From NCBI GenBank assembly GCA_954871525.1, contig OX940861.1, positions 10,834,842 to 10,898,841 of the forward strand: a stretch of DNA of 64,000 nt, in the 5' to 3' direction. Below are positions 44,651 to 57,500 of the stretch, in pieces (positions within the stretch are counted from its first letter, which is position 1; the number at the start of each line of letters is the position of its first letter). The notes under the pieces are model-generated. The model did not search any database. It saw only the letters and a list, made by a program, of their open reading frames with translations, and was not told where the DNA came from. The stretch comes from Parietaria judaica (taxonomy: Eukaryota; Streptophyta; Magnoliopsida; Rosales; Urticaceae). The position numbers and the translations under genes were made by a program.

Positions 44651-47600
44651 ATGATCGCTCTTCTCTTCCGACACAACTTGCTGCTCTGTCTCGCTCTGAC
44701 GGCCAGCGCAAGTCTGCTCCTCTCCGCGGCGGAGACTCCCTCCGACGCAGTCGCTCTCCTCGCCTTCAAATCCAAAGCTGACGTCAGGCACAACCTCATC
44801 CCGTTCTCCGCGAGAACCGCTTCCACGTTCTGCAAATGGGTCGGAATCCAGTGCTACGCGCCCACCGGCAGGGTGGTGCGCCTCGTCATCCAGGGGATGG
44901 ATCTCGGCGGCGTCTTCGCGCCCGACACGCTCACGCGCCTCGACCAGCTCCGAGTCCTGAGTCTCCAGAACAACTCGCTTGCCGGACCCATTCCGGACCT
45001 TGCCGGGCTCAGAAACCTCAAAACCCTCTTCCTTGATCACAACCACTTCGCCGGAGCTTTTCCACCGTCCATCATCTCTCTCCACCGTCTCCGGACGGTG
45101 GACTTGTCCTACAACAACCTCACCGGATCGCTCCCCGTCTGGCTCACCAAGCTCGACCGCCTCGACGCTCTGCGGTTAGAGCAGAATCGCCTCTCCGGTT
45201 TGATTCCTCCGCTGAACCAATCCTCTCTGAAGATTTTCAACGTCTCAGGTAATAATCTCACTGGAGCCATCCCGGTTACTCCGACATTGCTTCATCTCAG
45301 GCCTTCCTCGTTCTCCTCGAACCCCGGACTCTGCGGCGAGATCATCCACAAGGAATGTGATCCTTCGCAGCCGTTTTTTGGGTCGTCTTCGCCTGCAGCG
45401 AAGACCCCACAACCGTCTCCGGTGGGTCAAGCCAACGGAGTTGACTTGACCTCCCACGGGAGAGACAAGCACCATCCGAGGACGGCATTGATTGTTGGAT
45501 TCTCGTGTGGCGTGTTCGTGCTGGTCTGCTCTCTCCTCTGCTTCATTGTCAGCGCGAGGCGGAAGAGAGCGGGACCGGGAGATGACGGTGATGGTAAGAA
45601 AAAGAGCGAGACAATGGCGGTAGTGGTGGCACCGGAGGAGGTGGAAGCGGTTAGAAGGGAGCAGGAGAAGGAAATGGAGGAGAAGGTGAAGCGGGCGCAG
45701 CTGGGGGTGGCGGTGGCGAAGAGCGGGAGCTTAGCGTTCTGCGCCGGCGAGGCCCAGCTCTACTCGCTGGACCAGCTCATGCGGGCCTCGGCGGAGCTGC
45801 TGGGCCGGGGCTCCGTGGGGGGCACCTACAAGGCCGTGCTGGACAACCGCCTCATAGTCAGCGTGAAGCGCCTCGATTCATTGAAGCTGGTGGGGACGAG
45901 CCGGGAGGTGTTCGAGAGGCACATGGAGTCTGTTGGGGGGCTCAGGCACCCCAATTTGGTGCCTCTGAGAGCCTACTTTCAGGCCAAGGAAGAGAGGCTT
46001 CTCATCTACGATTACCAGCCTAATGGCAGCCTCCACTCTCTCATTCACGGTAAGCTTAAGCGAGTTAGATAATGCCTGAGTTGACGGTCAACACCATGAG
46101 TTTATTCAATTAGATAATAGATATGGCCATATCTAATTTTCCGAAATTTAGCACCCCAAAGCCACCGTGGGTATTGCCTTATACAAGAGAACCGACTACG
46201 TTGGAAATTGAGACCAACGAATATAAAATTATTGATACATTATTACTATATTCAGTATTTCAGTGTCTAGTTTATACTTTAGGGTAAACTGCGGCTAATG
46301 TACCCAATGTTTGATTTTCTGCGGATTATGTACCCAATGTTTATTTTTGGCGGCTAATGTACTCAATGTTTGATCCGTTAGATATTTTTGGGTTTTCCGT
46401 CAGTTGACCGTTAGAGAGTTATATGTACACTTTTCGTATTTTTGACATAACTCACTCATTTTTTGTCCAAATTTTATGCACGACCTATGGTTGGAAAGAT
46501 AAGAGATAAATCTACAACTTTAATGTTTTAAGTTTTGTAAAATTAGTTTTAAAAAAATACGAAATTTCAAGTACAACGTAAAACTGGACATTAGTTTAAT
46601 GCAAAATATTTGTTTCGAGCAAATTTTAATATACTTAATGATTTTTTATGATGAAGTGTAAAAGTAAAAAGTTGTAGATAAATGTTTTATCTTTCCAACG
46701 GATGTTTATTTATAAATTTCTGATAAAAAACGAGTGAGTTATGCCAAAAATATGAAATATTATTTCACATCACATCTTTTATATTTTTGGCATAACTCAC
46801 TCATTTTTTGTCCAAAATTTATAAATAAATAACCGTTGGAAAGATAAAAAGTTTATCTATAACTTTTTAGTTTTACGTTTCATCATAAAAAGTCATTAAG
46901 TATATTAAAATTTGCTCGAAACAAATATTTTGCATTAAACTAATGTCCAGTTTTACGTTGTACTTGAAATTTCGTAATTTTTAAAACTGATTTTACAAAA
47001 CTTAAAACATTAAAGTTGTAGATCTATCTCTTATCTTTCCAACCATAGGTCGTGCTTAAAATTTGGACAAAAAATGAGTGAGTTATGTCAAAAATACGAA
47101 AAGTGTACATATAACTCTCTAACGGTCAACTGACGGAAAACCCAAAAATATCTAACGGATCAAACATTGGGTACATTAGCCGCCAAAAATAAACATTGGG
47201 TATATAATCCGCAGAAAATCAAACATTGGGTACATTAGCCGCAGTTTACCCTATACTTTATTATCTGCGCACTTCTCATTGAAAGAAAAGTAACGCTCAT
47301 GCATTGCATTGATGTCGAGCTTCGACTTTTTCGAGTAAAAAAGGGGCTCTTATGGGGCCCACGTAGCTCCAAAAGCAAAAAGAAAACGGACCCACATCAA
47401 ACTGTTTCACCTTATTACCGATAATCAATATATTGATTATTATTTTTTAATCTTATTAATTAATGATCAGGTTCGAAATCCACAAGGGCAAAGCCGCTAC
47501 ACTGGACGTCGTGCCTGAAGATAGCGGAGGACGTAGCGCAAGGCCTCTCCTACATCCACCAAGCGTGGCGGCTCGTCCACGGCAACCTCACCTCGAACAA

Positions 47601-48048
47601 CGTCCTCCTCGGCCCTGACTTCGAGGCCTGCGTCGCCGACTACTGCCTCTCTGTCCTCGTCACTTCCCCGCCCGACTTCGCCTCCCCCTACAAGGCCCCC
47701 GAGTTACCCGCTGACGACAGCTCTGCAGTAACAGCGAAGTCTGACGTCTACGCGTTCGGGATCCTGCTCCTCGAGCTCCTCACGGGGAAGGCACCAGCGC
47801 AGATTCCCGCCTCGGCGCCGCCTGAGGAGGTCGCCGCGTGGGCGAAGTCGACGAGGGATGATGGTGCGGAAAGTGATGATCGGGCCGACGGGAGGATGGA
47901 AATGCTGGTGGAGGCGGCAGTGTCGTGCTGCCTGCGGTCGGCGGAGCAGAGGCCGACGATGTGGCAGGTGATGAAGATGCTGCAGGAGATTAAGGACTCT
48001 GTGTCAATGGAGGAGAGTGATCGTCAAGCTCAACCCCATGAGTCGTGA
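44651..48048 (+). CDS. LRR receptor-like pseudokinase, At5g67200-like (two exons)
   Basis: Exon 1 is 44651-46049 and exon 2 is 47471-48048; the join runs [17 protein letters not shown] and gives 658 codons. Residues 1-27 are a signal peptide. An LRR N-cap (CKWVGIQC) and about five LRRs lie at ~60-210, a Ser/Pro linker at ~240-275, a single membrane segment at ~278-300, and the kinase fold from ~370. The Gly-rich loop reads [13 protein letters not shown] and the ATP Lys is present in VSVKRLD. The catalytic HRD is HGN ([13 protein letters not shown]) and DFG is DYC (VADYCLSVL), so catalysis is not expected. It sits in the plasma membrane and probably signals as a co-receptor or scaffold, as this LRR-RLK III group does; ligand and partners are unknown. 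The 1.42 kb intron holds a foldback transposon. A (ttc)n run lies in the 5' leader (44560-44580). Confidence 0.94.
46282..47251. mobile_element. Mutator-like foldback element inside the pseudokinase intron
   Basis: Ends gggtaaactgcggctaatg and cattagccgcagtttaccc. It is flanked by a perfect 9 bp duplication tatacttta (46273-46281 and 47252-47260). The two ~480 bp arms are almost fully complementary, so a transcript through it would fold into a long hairpin. It occupies 970 of 1421 intron bases. No coding frame. Confidence 0.94.
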
Positions 48049-48430
48049 CCCTATTGTTCAATAATGGCGAGAGAGTTCTTGTCGTTTGGTCAATTTGTTG
48101 TACCATTTTCATGACTTGTATATGTTCATATTTATTAGAGTTATTATTCAAAATGATGATGGTGATGGAGACAAGTGATGAGTGCACTAATTGTGTTTTT
48201 GTTCTGTTTTTTTCTTTTCTTTCTTCCATGAGTTGGTGTACATGGAAGTGTCTGCTCGTGGGGTGCACATACTTATCGTTTTCATATGCTTGGGCTATTT
48301 TGCTTCATATTGGCAAGCGTACATTAATCCATACTTGAAATTGAAATGGTAGTTTCTTTCTATCTGATTTTGATATATATTATGTATAATATATAAAAGA
48401 AACAGTCGCATGAAGATGTAAACTTGGATC
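48049..48430. other. 3' flank of the pseudokinase gene
   Basis: Likely 3' untranslated region followed by AT-rich spacer. No further gene seen. Confidence 0.5.
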
Positions 48431-49060
48431 CTTTTGAAATTTATTGGTCTTGAGAAGGTTAGAATTTGCGGTTGTATGGATGCTATTTTTTAAAAAGCAT
48501 ACTATATTTTCCCGTCCTAACACGGATGGTTCGGCTATGGGCTCTCTAGGAATGGCGGGAGGTGGAGGCATTTTTAGAACTTGTCATGGATCTCCTCAGG
48601 GTTCGTACTCTTTCTATATTGACTCCGCTTTCGCATATTAACTTATGGCTCTAGAGCGATTCTACATACGTCATTCAACTTTTTCAGAAGAAATGGAGTT
48701 TAGTCTCTTGGAAGTTACGGGCTCGTTGATCCAAATGCATCCGCTATGTGGAAGTCATTAATTTCATAGTATCTCATATCTTTCGAGAGATAAATAGAGT
48801 AGCTGGTGCATTTGCTAATTTTAATGCTCAAATTTTGGGTTATCATTGGTGGCCTTCGCACTCCGATTTTACTTCGTCTTTTATAAACGACGACATTTGT
48901 TGGAGAAAGAACTTTAGGTTTAGATAGTTCTCTTCTCTTTTGATTTTGTTTGTAACCTTTGATATTTTCATTTATATTATTACGAGCCAAGATTCTTACT
49001 TTGTGTTCTTTGGGTGCCAATCGCATGTGCATGTGCTGAGTTTTCAAAAAAAATTACCAC
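48430..49060 (+). pseudogene. LINE 3'-end fragment with decayed RNase H domain
   Basis: Around 48515 the frame reads NTDGSAMGSLGMAGGGGIFR, the start of a plant L1-type RNase H domain. In another frame, from about 48768, VSHIFREINRVAGAFANFN … HWWPSHSDF … WRKNFRFR ends at a stop at about 48927, which is the usual C-terminus of these domains. Several stops separate the two parts. A short A-rich tail (caaaaaaaatt) is at about 49045. It is unrelated in detail to the RNase H fragment at 40330 and is more decayed. Confidence 0.75.
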
Positions 49061-49194
49061 TAAGTATAGTACTTAGTTGATGGTGGATGTAGTTTTAATT
49101 TGGTGATGTTGATGGTATATGCTTATTTTATTTTGTTTATATGTCTAATATCTATATATGCATACATTGATTGTTTCATGATTATTTATTTGCT

Positions 49195-49470
49195 ATTGAA
49201 ATACACTCGGCAGACATACCCAACTGTGTCGCCAACATACTCGATATTCTCGATAGTGTCAGTGACGTACTGACAGTATCGGTGACACACTAGGTGTTTT
49301 TGATGTTGTCGGTGACGTACTCGGGGGTACTGTTGGCGACACACGTGGCATTCTCGACGGTGTAGAAAAAGTATATTCGCGACCAAGTGTGTCGCCGATA
49401 TCGCCATGTACGTCACCGACACCACCGAGATAATCGAGTGCGTTGCCGACACCGCGGAGCACGTCACATA
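49195..49470. repeat. Degenerate repeat block rich in gtcggtgacgtac
   Basis: Irregular repeats of gtgtcg, ggtgacgtact and ccgacacc on both strands make a block much more CG-rich than its surroundings. Open frames across it on the minus strand are Ser/Thr/Val-rich and look like repeat artefacts. Confidence 0.55.
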
Positions 49471-51408
49471 AACTTAACATTAGCTTTAGTTTAGTGATAG
49501 AGCTCAAAGTTATACCGAAAATAAAATATTGGGCTTTTATACGAGTAAACAAATATTGAAATACCCTTTAACAAAGTTTAAATGTGTAGTCTTTTATGTT
49601 GTAATTATCTTTTTAATTTTCAAATTAATAAAATAATTTTAAAAAATTAATTTGTTATACGGTGCTTCGCCTGAAATACCAAACTAGCTACGCCACTGAA
49701 TTGAGATTCAAGTTTGCTTAGCGAGATTTCAGGCCTTCATCTTAACTTTACAAAAAATCATACTATAAATCACAATTAAGTTATTTATTTTGTGAGTTAC
49801 GTTATTGAATTGATGATAATATAATATTATTTTGCTTGAACATCTTATATTATTTCATAGTATTATTAATTTAAATTTAAATTCATATCTAAATCTAAAT
49901 TAAAATATTATCTTTTATCAAAAGATTAGGTACATTTAGGTTATTTGAAACAAATAACACGATTAATAGTTGCCAAAAATTGATATCTAAGCTCTATGTC
50001 ATGTGCTTAGAGCTCTCGCTTAACTTGTAAGCCCTCTTGTGACAGTTAGTTTCACTCCACGTGCTACTAAGTCAGCCTAGCCTGAATGCTTTAGGCAAAA
50101 CTTTTGAATCACACTCAAGCTCACACAAAAATAAAGAGAGATTATTTAGAGAGAGAAACTCTAGATTAGATTTTTTGAATGATTTGCAAATGAAGGAGTC
50201 CTACCAATTTATAGGCTCCATGGATTATTATGGATGGTTAGGATTAATATAATCTAATTAGATTAAAGCTCTAGAGAATTCTACATCATTCTACTTGATA
50301 TAGAAAGCTATACACAGACTTCTTCTTAGAATGCCTTACAACACTCTTCATTCTTAAAGCTCAATATTCTTCATAAGTGCTCTAGAAAGCTGTAGAATAC
50401 TCAACACCACTCTCCAGTCCACCCTTATGCTCTTTTAGAGAAATCCGGAATTCTCCTAAACGAACCTCCCCGCAATGTTGCATTTTGAGTGAAGAACGCA
50501 CGGGACATGACATCTTGCTGAGTAATTTGTTGTATGTCTGCTAGATAAAGTACTCATATTTTTTCAACTTAGCCTTGGGTATTTAATTTGTATTTTTATA
50601 TTGGATAAACATTTAATTTCGATAAATCAGTAACTTCATACATTTTTTTTTTTGTTAAAAATACTAATAAACCGTAATTTTTTGTTATAAAACGTTAATG
50701 AGGAGTCATCTACAACCTCTTCTATTAAGGTTTTTTATAAAAATAAATTTGATAAAATTGGATGAAACTACAAATTTTAAGTACTTTTCTCATTAAAAAA
50801 AATAAATGAATATTCACAAGAGCAATTTACTATATCAATATTTTTGCCGCTACATTGTTTACGAACAGAATGAGAAAGAAATAATAGGCTAAAAGACCTC
50901 TCTTGGGATCCCATTAAAATTCATACCTTTACATATCCAATGCTAAGAAACATGAATAGTGCCGAAGAAGGATAAAAACACAATGAAAATCCACTTAAGG
51001 TCATTCTAAAAAAAATCTCAAATGAGAAAGGGTCTTTTTGGCGAATAATTTTATTGAGTTTTCATTAAAATTCATACCTTTTATATAAAAGTGCTTTGTT
51101 TCTTGACAAATGATATTGAAGAGTATGTTTTTTAATGAAATTGGAACGGAGGTCTTTTAGCAAATTCTTTGAGAAATGGGCCAAGTAGAAAATCCAAGAC
51201 AAGAATTGAAACTGAATCCAAAGCCTTTAATGAAGTTAGAATCTCCAATCCAAATGTCCATTTGTGAAGAGTGAAGAATACCCACGACTCCACCATTTCG
51301 AATTCACTGGAAACTTCGAGCTTCCCATAGAATCTCAGAGATTCAACATCAAATTCAAGACAATCCAAACATTCTCTCGAAGCCGTATGCTTCGGAGGAC
51401 GAACTGGA
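49471..51408. other. AT-rich spacer, possible minus-strand LTR-like piece
   Basis: No gene. On the minus strand a TATA-like cctataaattgg near 50202-50213 precedes a leader-like stretch with gagagaaactctag (~50145). This resembles an LTR U3-R region, but no ends or target duplication could be fixed. Confidence 0.3.
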
Positions 51409-52959
51409 ATGTTACTTGATCATAGAGACTCTTTGAACCTGGGTGCTCCAATGGACCACGGCGGTGACGTCGACATGACGGAGATGGAATCTTCTACCGC
51501 GGCGCCGGCGAGGAATCTGCAGCAGGAAACGGCGTCGTCCGTCGGGGACGACGGGCGTAGGATTTGGGAGTTGCTCGCATTGGCTCGTCAGCTTATCAGC
51601 CAGGGCAAGCCTACGCAGGCACTTCAAGCGGTAAAATTCTTCATCTTTGGATTCTTTTTCTCTCTCTTGCTTGCAAGATTGTTCTTAAATTAGGCTGCTT
51701 TCGATTCTTCATATAGGATTTTCCCGGTATTGCATTCCTTGTTAGGGTTTATAGTATAGCTGTTGGCGATTAGGAGTAATGATAGGCATTGGAAATTCAA
51801 ATGCAAGAAGTTGCCTTGTTAATTAATCTGTTCTGTGATTGGTTGTAGTTTGAATTTGTAGTCTTAGTTCACGTTTGTTCTAGTTCGGCGAAACTGCGTT
51901 GAAGAGGGTTTTCGAAGATTTTTGGATGAATTTATTAGCCTACCTCACGGGGGAAAGACTACTCTTTTCTGTTCTTCATTTTGCTGTTGTGGTAATCGGA
52001 TAAGTTAACGGTTAATGCTGTTGGAATCTGGGCCGTAACACCAGCAACAACATGAAATCATGTCTTAGGTTGCGCTGTTTAGAGAAGTAGTTTGGGAAAT
52101 AGGCATGATCAGGGAAGATCTGTGTATGCCAGCGTTGAACGAATACATTAATATGACAGCAAATGTACGATATTCCAAAAGAAATTTGATAAGCCCGCAG
52201 TACTCATCGCCAAGGGAAAATTGGTCCGTTAGCTTTTTCATTACGTCCTTGTAAGACTTTAATAGGTTATTTATGTAATTGGCATCCCCAATATCTTTAG
52301 TCACGCGTAGGGCTTTGTGGCCGTCATGCTTTGGTTAGTCTTTGCTCTTTGTAGAGCTTTGACCGTGTTCTCGGAGGAACAGTCTTATTTCGTTCTGTAG
52401 CAATAAGCCGTCCACCTTGGTGATTACCATTTGGTTTACGAGTTTGTTTCGCACTATTTCGGTATTGGGCCCTAACAAAATAGTGATAGGAGTCCTAAAT
52501 GTTCAGGTAGTCATCAGTCATCACATTATATCAGATTTCCTATCACTCGAACGATGGCCGTTTTGACTCTCTTCTTTTAATTAGGTGGTGATGGCAGTGA
52601 GATCTGAGGGCGGGGACCAGGCTGTGTTTCAGTCATTGCACCGAGCTCGTGAACTGTACAGAAGCAGACTGCAGGCTAACGAGAACGTTGACCAGCTCGC
52701 TTCTCTATTCGCAGAGTGTGCAATTGCCGAAGCCCAGCCATCAACATCCCAAGCGCACACACTAACAGACATAGTACACTCTCAGCTGGCCGGGACTGAA
52801 GCCCATGGCGGGTCTATACTGGCCGAGTCCGGAAGGATGCAGATCGTTATGGACGCCTTCTCGGATGGAAGCAGCTTTATATGCTTACAGTGCGGCGGTC
52901 TGGTGAGCAACCAACGCAAAGACGAGCACTATGCGTACTGGTGTTGCCACACTCGGTGA
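51409..52959 (+). CDS. Conserved plant protein of unknown function, Cys/His-rich C-terminus (two exons)
   Basis: Exon 1 is 51409-51630 and exon 2 is 52585-52959 (join ctt caa gcg / gtg gtg atg, phase 0), giving 198 codons from the first ATG. The ATG at 51451 ([15 protein letters not shown], 184 residues) fits better with what I recall of plant homologues. An acidic N-terminus leads into a helical region ([30 protein letters not shown], split here by the intron), then [16 protein letters not shown] and [15 protein letters not shown]. The C-terminus has [23 protein letters not shown], a Cys/His pattern that probably binds zinc. The family is widespread in plants as an uncharacterised single-domain protein. 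I know no established function and infer none. The 954 bp intron has no insertion that I can see. Confidence 0.8.
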
Positions 52960-53247
52960 ATTTTTTCGGTGACGAGTTCGTACAATGCCCGTTAATTTTG
53001 CTGGTGTTGGTGTCGTTTGAGGCTATGATTTTGTTGTAATGTGATAAAGTACTTAATTTTGATATACAAGAGTTCAACTTTATAGTGTTACATACTCAGA
53101 TTGGTCGCTTTGAGAAGTTGAGAGTAATAAATTATAGCATATATTCTTACTGTCGAACGAGTCGTGACTTCGCAAAAGCATAAACGTGATACCATATTGA
53201 ACTGTGATTCTTGCTCAAATTTACTGATTTTCATTTTATTTTATTTT

Positions 53248-53779
53248 GGGTTATTCTCGGCAAAAGTTTTAATACTTTCAAAAAATGGACCGATAAGTTC
53301 TAATCCTTTTTTTCCCGGACAAAATTTCAATTTTTTGGTTTTGTATCCCAAATGGTACCTACGTCAAAATTTCCGTCCTCCACCGTTACTCATGCCACTG
53401 TTACAAATTTTTGTCCTTATTTCCTTGGAAAATTAACCATCACAAAGTTGAACGATCAAAGACAATAGTAAGACATGTGCACAATTGCTTTTTCAAGCCC
53501 AGAAAACGGTAACAATCCATGGTTCGGAATTTTCATGGAAGTGAAATGAGAAGACAAAACCAGAGAATTGGAACTTTGTCCGGGTAAAAAAAAGAATTGG
53601 AATACAAAACTAAAATTTTAACGCGGCATGAGTAACGGTGGACGACGAAATTTTTGACAGAGGTACCAATAGGGATACAAAACCAAAGAATTGAAACTTT
53701 GTCAGCGTAAAAAAAATAAATAATAAAGAATTGGCTGGTCCATTTTTTAAAAGCATTGGAACTCTCACCGAGATTAACC
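53248..53779. mobile_element. Mutator-like MITE
   Basis: Ends gggttattctcggcaaaag and ctcaccgagattaacc are inverted. Inner arms match over long stretches (aaaaaatggacc and ggtccatttttta; ccaccgttactcatgcc and its complement). The flanks give a 9 bp duplication ttttatttt (53239-53247 and 53780-53788); low complexity weakens this call somewhat. The terminal motif resembles the foldback elements at 24471, 25288 and 46282. Confidence 0.75.
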
Positions 53780-53788
53780 TTTTATTTT

Positions 53789-54587
53789 TGTTTAAGAAGC
53801 CATTACAAACGGCATAGTTAATAGTTATATTAATTATTAAGTATTAAAATCGACTGAATTCAAAAGATAATACGTTTTATTGTCATACAATCTCTCATTC
53901 AAGTCATACTCTTAAGCCTTCCTCACAAAATTAAATTAATTTAAAATTGTAATAATTTGTAGTGTACAAAATGGGCTCAAACAAGTTACACAAATATAGT
54001 ATGTGTACAATATCCATTATTCAATGGCTTTCAATACAATCCCAAGTGAGTCTATTATGTTTACACACAACAATCCAATAGAAGAAAAAAAAAAAAAACA
54101 AATTCTTTAGGAAGAATTTCCTTTTGCTGCTTCTAAAAACGGTGTGAATATTTTGCTTACACACAATAATCAATGAACATACAATTGCAACAACTTAATA
54201 CACATAATAGAAACAAACGAACTTTTCATATACATCATCTAGAGAGCCTATATATATATATATAGCAAAGACCTATGTAACTTGTCTTCAATCTCTACGT
54301 TATAGAACACCTCCTTGATCGAGACCTCCTCTCATCAGAGGGCCAGTTCTAACTATTTGGAGTCCTCGGCACAATCGACATAGCTTTACAAAACCCTAAT
54401 TACACAGGCGCTGCAGGGTTCAAGACAGAACAAACGCGTTAGGCACGGTCTTTCATACATTTCAAGACCTGCAAACGATTTTTTTTAATGAAATACTCAC
54501 CTGTACTTATTTCTATGTGGATCAACGCTTCCGGATCAAGGAAGAAAACGTGCGCAACAAGTGATCCGGTAACACACTTAGTGAAAA
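53789..54587. other. 3' flank of the kinesin gene and spacer
   Basis: AT-rich. The last ~280 bases before 54588 are likely 3' untranslated region of the minus-strand kinesin. No other gene. Confidence 0.5.
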
Positions 54588-57500
54588 TCACCTCCCGTTG
54601 ACTCTCACAGGGTGTAGCCGAGGCTTGGCTCTCACGAGCGTTTCGTCGCTCTGTCGAATCGTCTCCGAGAGTCTCCATGGCTTTTGCCATTTCCATTTTA
54701 ACTGAACAAGCCACTGATGGTGGCTCCTCTTCCACCGCCATAGCTTCCCGGACTGCCCGAGAACTGCCAATTTCTTCGCCGACAACTGCCCTACAGGCAC
54801 CATCTGTGTTGACCGAAAATCTCAATTAGTAAAAACAACAGGGCAGATTAGTACTTTAGTATTGTTTGTGGGTTCAACCTTTTGCGTTTGGCTGTGAAAT
54901 GCAACTGAATTTTTAAATGAACGATTAGCAATTCCTGCAGTGTAGTTCTTCTGTTGAGCTGGCACCGGAATCGGAGACGTTGGACCGTTTGCTTCATCGG
55001 CGATGTGCGCCAATGTATCGGGCGAAGTGGCTGATGTGGCCAATGCGATTGCCATCGCTTGCTCTCTCAATTTCAGCTCCTTTTCGACTTCCTTCCTTCT
55101 CAGCTCACTCTGCCGCAGAACACCAACAAGTTCTTTGAGTTGCTCTTCCATTTCCTTCACTTCCAGCTCCTTGTCCCATAATTGGCACCTGCGATTATTT
55201 TAAAATGTATAAGTAAATTTATAGGGATTTACTAACTTCGAATGTCGATTTATTTTATTTTTTATTTATTTATTTTGGAAACCTTGCATCTGCGACGGAA
55301 TTGAACATGTATTGAAGCAAGTTCTTTGCATCTCCCATGGATCGGAGCTGATTCCAACGTCCACGGTTTGTGAACGCGCGTTCCCGTTCTTCTGCCTCTG
55401 AAAGTTGCGAAGCCATTGAGACGAGCGAATTGGATGATATGCTCAGCATACTCTCGAGTGAGGATATACGGGACATTCTTGCATTGGGCGACATGGAGCA
55501 CACTCTGGGAGACAGTAAGTAACAGCGAAGAATAAGTAAATAATTACCAAATTATTATTTTCCCTTCAAAGAAAAAAGGATTATACCTGGCAAAACCGTT
55601 CTTTCCTTTCGGAGGACTAATGCCTTTCGAAGCAAATTCATCCACTTGCTTAAGCATGGCTAACTCTTCTGCCAGTTTCGCTCGCCTGGGCATGACAAAA
55701 CGAATTATTATTGTGTTGAAACAATGGTTTCCTGTGTCGCTTAAATGAAGAGAAACTATACAGACAACGAAACATACACTTGACTTTGCTTCTCGTATTC
55801 GAAGCGAACTTCATGCACGTTCACCATCACTTCAAGCTCGTGATCAAGCCAACGTTGCAAGTATTTCTCGTTGCTCTGTTAGTAAAACTTGAGTTAGGCG
55901 ATGTTTACATTTTAGAACTAGCGAATGAACACGGACCGAGAAAGAGAGCAAATACCTGTCCGTTTACTCCGTTTCCGTTGACAGCTGGGGAAGAGAGACA
56001 CAATTTTAAGATTTTAACATACATGAAATAAATAAATAAATAAATAATGGTATAATAATACGAGATAAAAGTTTCTTAAGATTCGTCAAACCTGAGTTGT
56101 CACGGGTTGAAGATTTACGAGCTTCTAGCAATTCTTTTAACCTCTTAGTAGCCATTGCAGCTTCTTCAGTCTTTCGTTGAAGAACCTAAAAATACAAAAA
56201 TTTACTAATTCTCAGCTCAAAACAAGAGCTAAGTGAAAAAGAAACATCTGCCCGAGTTCGTGAATTGGAGAAAAAATTAAATAACAAAACCAAAGCTGAT
56301 TCTCACCAATTTCTGACGCTGGTTTAGAGCTTGCAGTTTATGTCTTTCGTATTCATTTCTTCTGCCCTCTTTACGCAACTGTTATTTCAAAATGCGTCAA
56401 TGTTGGAAGTAAGATACAGTGGAAAGCAATAAGATTAAGAGAGAACTAACCGCTAATTAAACGTAAGTACGTACAAGCATAAGAAGCAACTAAAATTCAT
56501 AAAGATAGCTTTACAATATACTGAACCAAAATTATTAAAAAAGTAGTGAATATACATGACAATTTTCAAGTTTTGTTTATTTCAAAGGAGTTCTACAACA
56601 AAAATATTTCAAAAATAAAATAGCATTTAGAATGGTACACCTGCAGAAGTTCCTTCTCCCGTGTAGCTTTCCAATGTCGGAATTGTTCAGCTTCTTGCTT
56701 TATTCTTTGTTGCAATTGAACCTGAGTAAAAATATATAATAAACAATGCTTGATAAGGAAAATGAGGCAAAAATATAGATATTACTAACATAAGGGAGAT
56801 TATGATGAATTTTATTGACCTTCTGAGCCTTAATAAATTGAATTTCATCTTGCAGTCGCTTTGCTGCTTCATCGCTTTTCTGTTTTTGCTTTAAAAGCTG
56901 AACCTGATTCTCTTGTTTCTTCTTGAGATCGAGGATCTGGTAGTAGAACAAATTGTGAGAATTATTAAATTTTAAGTGTATATTCTACGAAAAGGATGAT
57001 TGTCACCTGTGCTTCAAGCGTCTTTAGCTTCTGGGAATGAAGATCTTGCACCTTCTGTGCTTGCCCATCAGAGTTAGCGGCGAGGTTTTCAACTTCGGCT
57101 AGCAAACGATCTCTTTCTTGCTGCTCAAGAAAAATCATTTGAAAAAATGTTTTCAAGATAATAAAATCATGAAGAAAAAAAAGAAGAAGAGCTTTTCGCC
57201 TTAAAGTTCACCTGAACAGCTCTTTTTTCGTCTTCCAACTCCATGAGTTTCTTGCCAAAGTGGTGTTTGAGTGCTATAGTGTCGGGAATTCCAATTTGTT
57301 TCATCTCAGTCTGTACAATAATTAGAGCCAAATTATGCATTTCATACCAAAAAATCATTGATTCAAAAAATATATTTATAAAACAATATACCTCTTTTTC
57401 TTCTAGACGTTTATTGAGTTCGTGCAACTCCTTGTCCATGGAATCCTGCATAAGCGTGTGCTCCCATTCTTTCGCCGCTTCTTCGTCGATTTCTCTGTTG

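Noticed and set aside
44633..45085. Minus-strand 150-codon frame across the start of the receptor-like gene
   Set aside because: Antisense shadow of the GC-rich exon 1; the plus frame has signal peptide, LRRs and kinase.
54439..54825. 128-codon minus-strand frame at the kinesin 3' end
   Set aside because: The frame that continues the kinesin tail (WKRSHHQW…) is a different one and ends at 54588.
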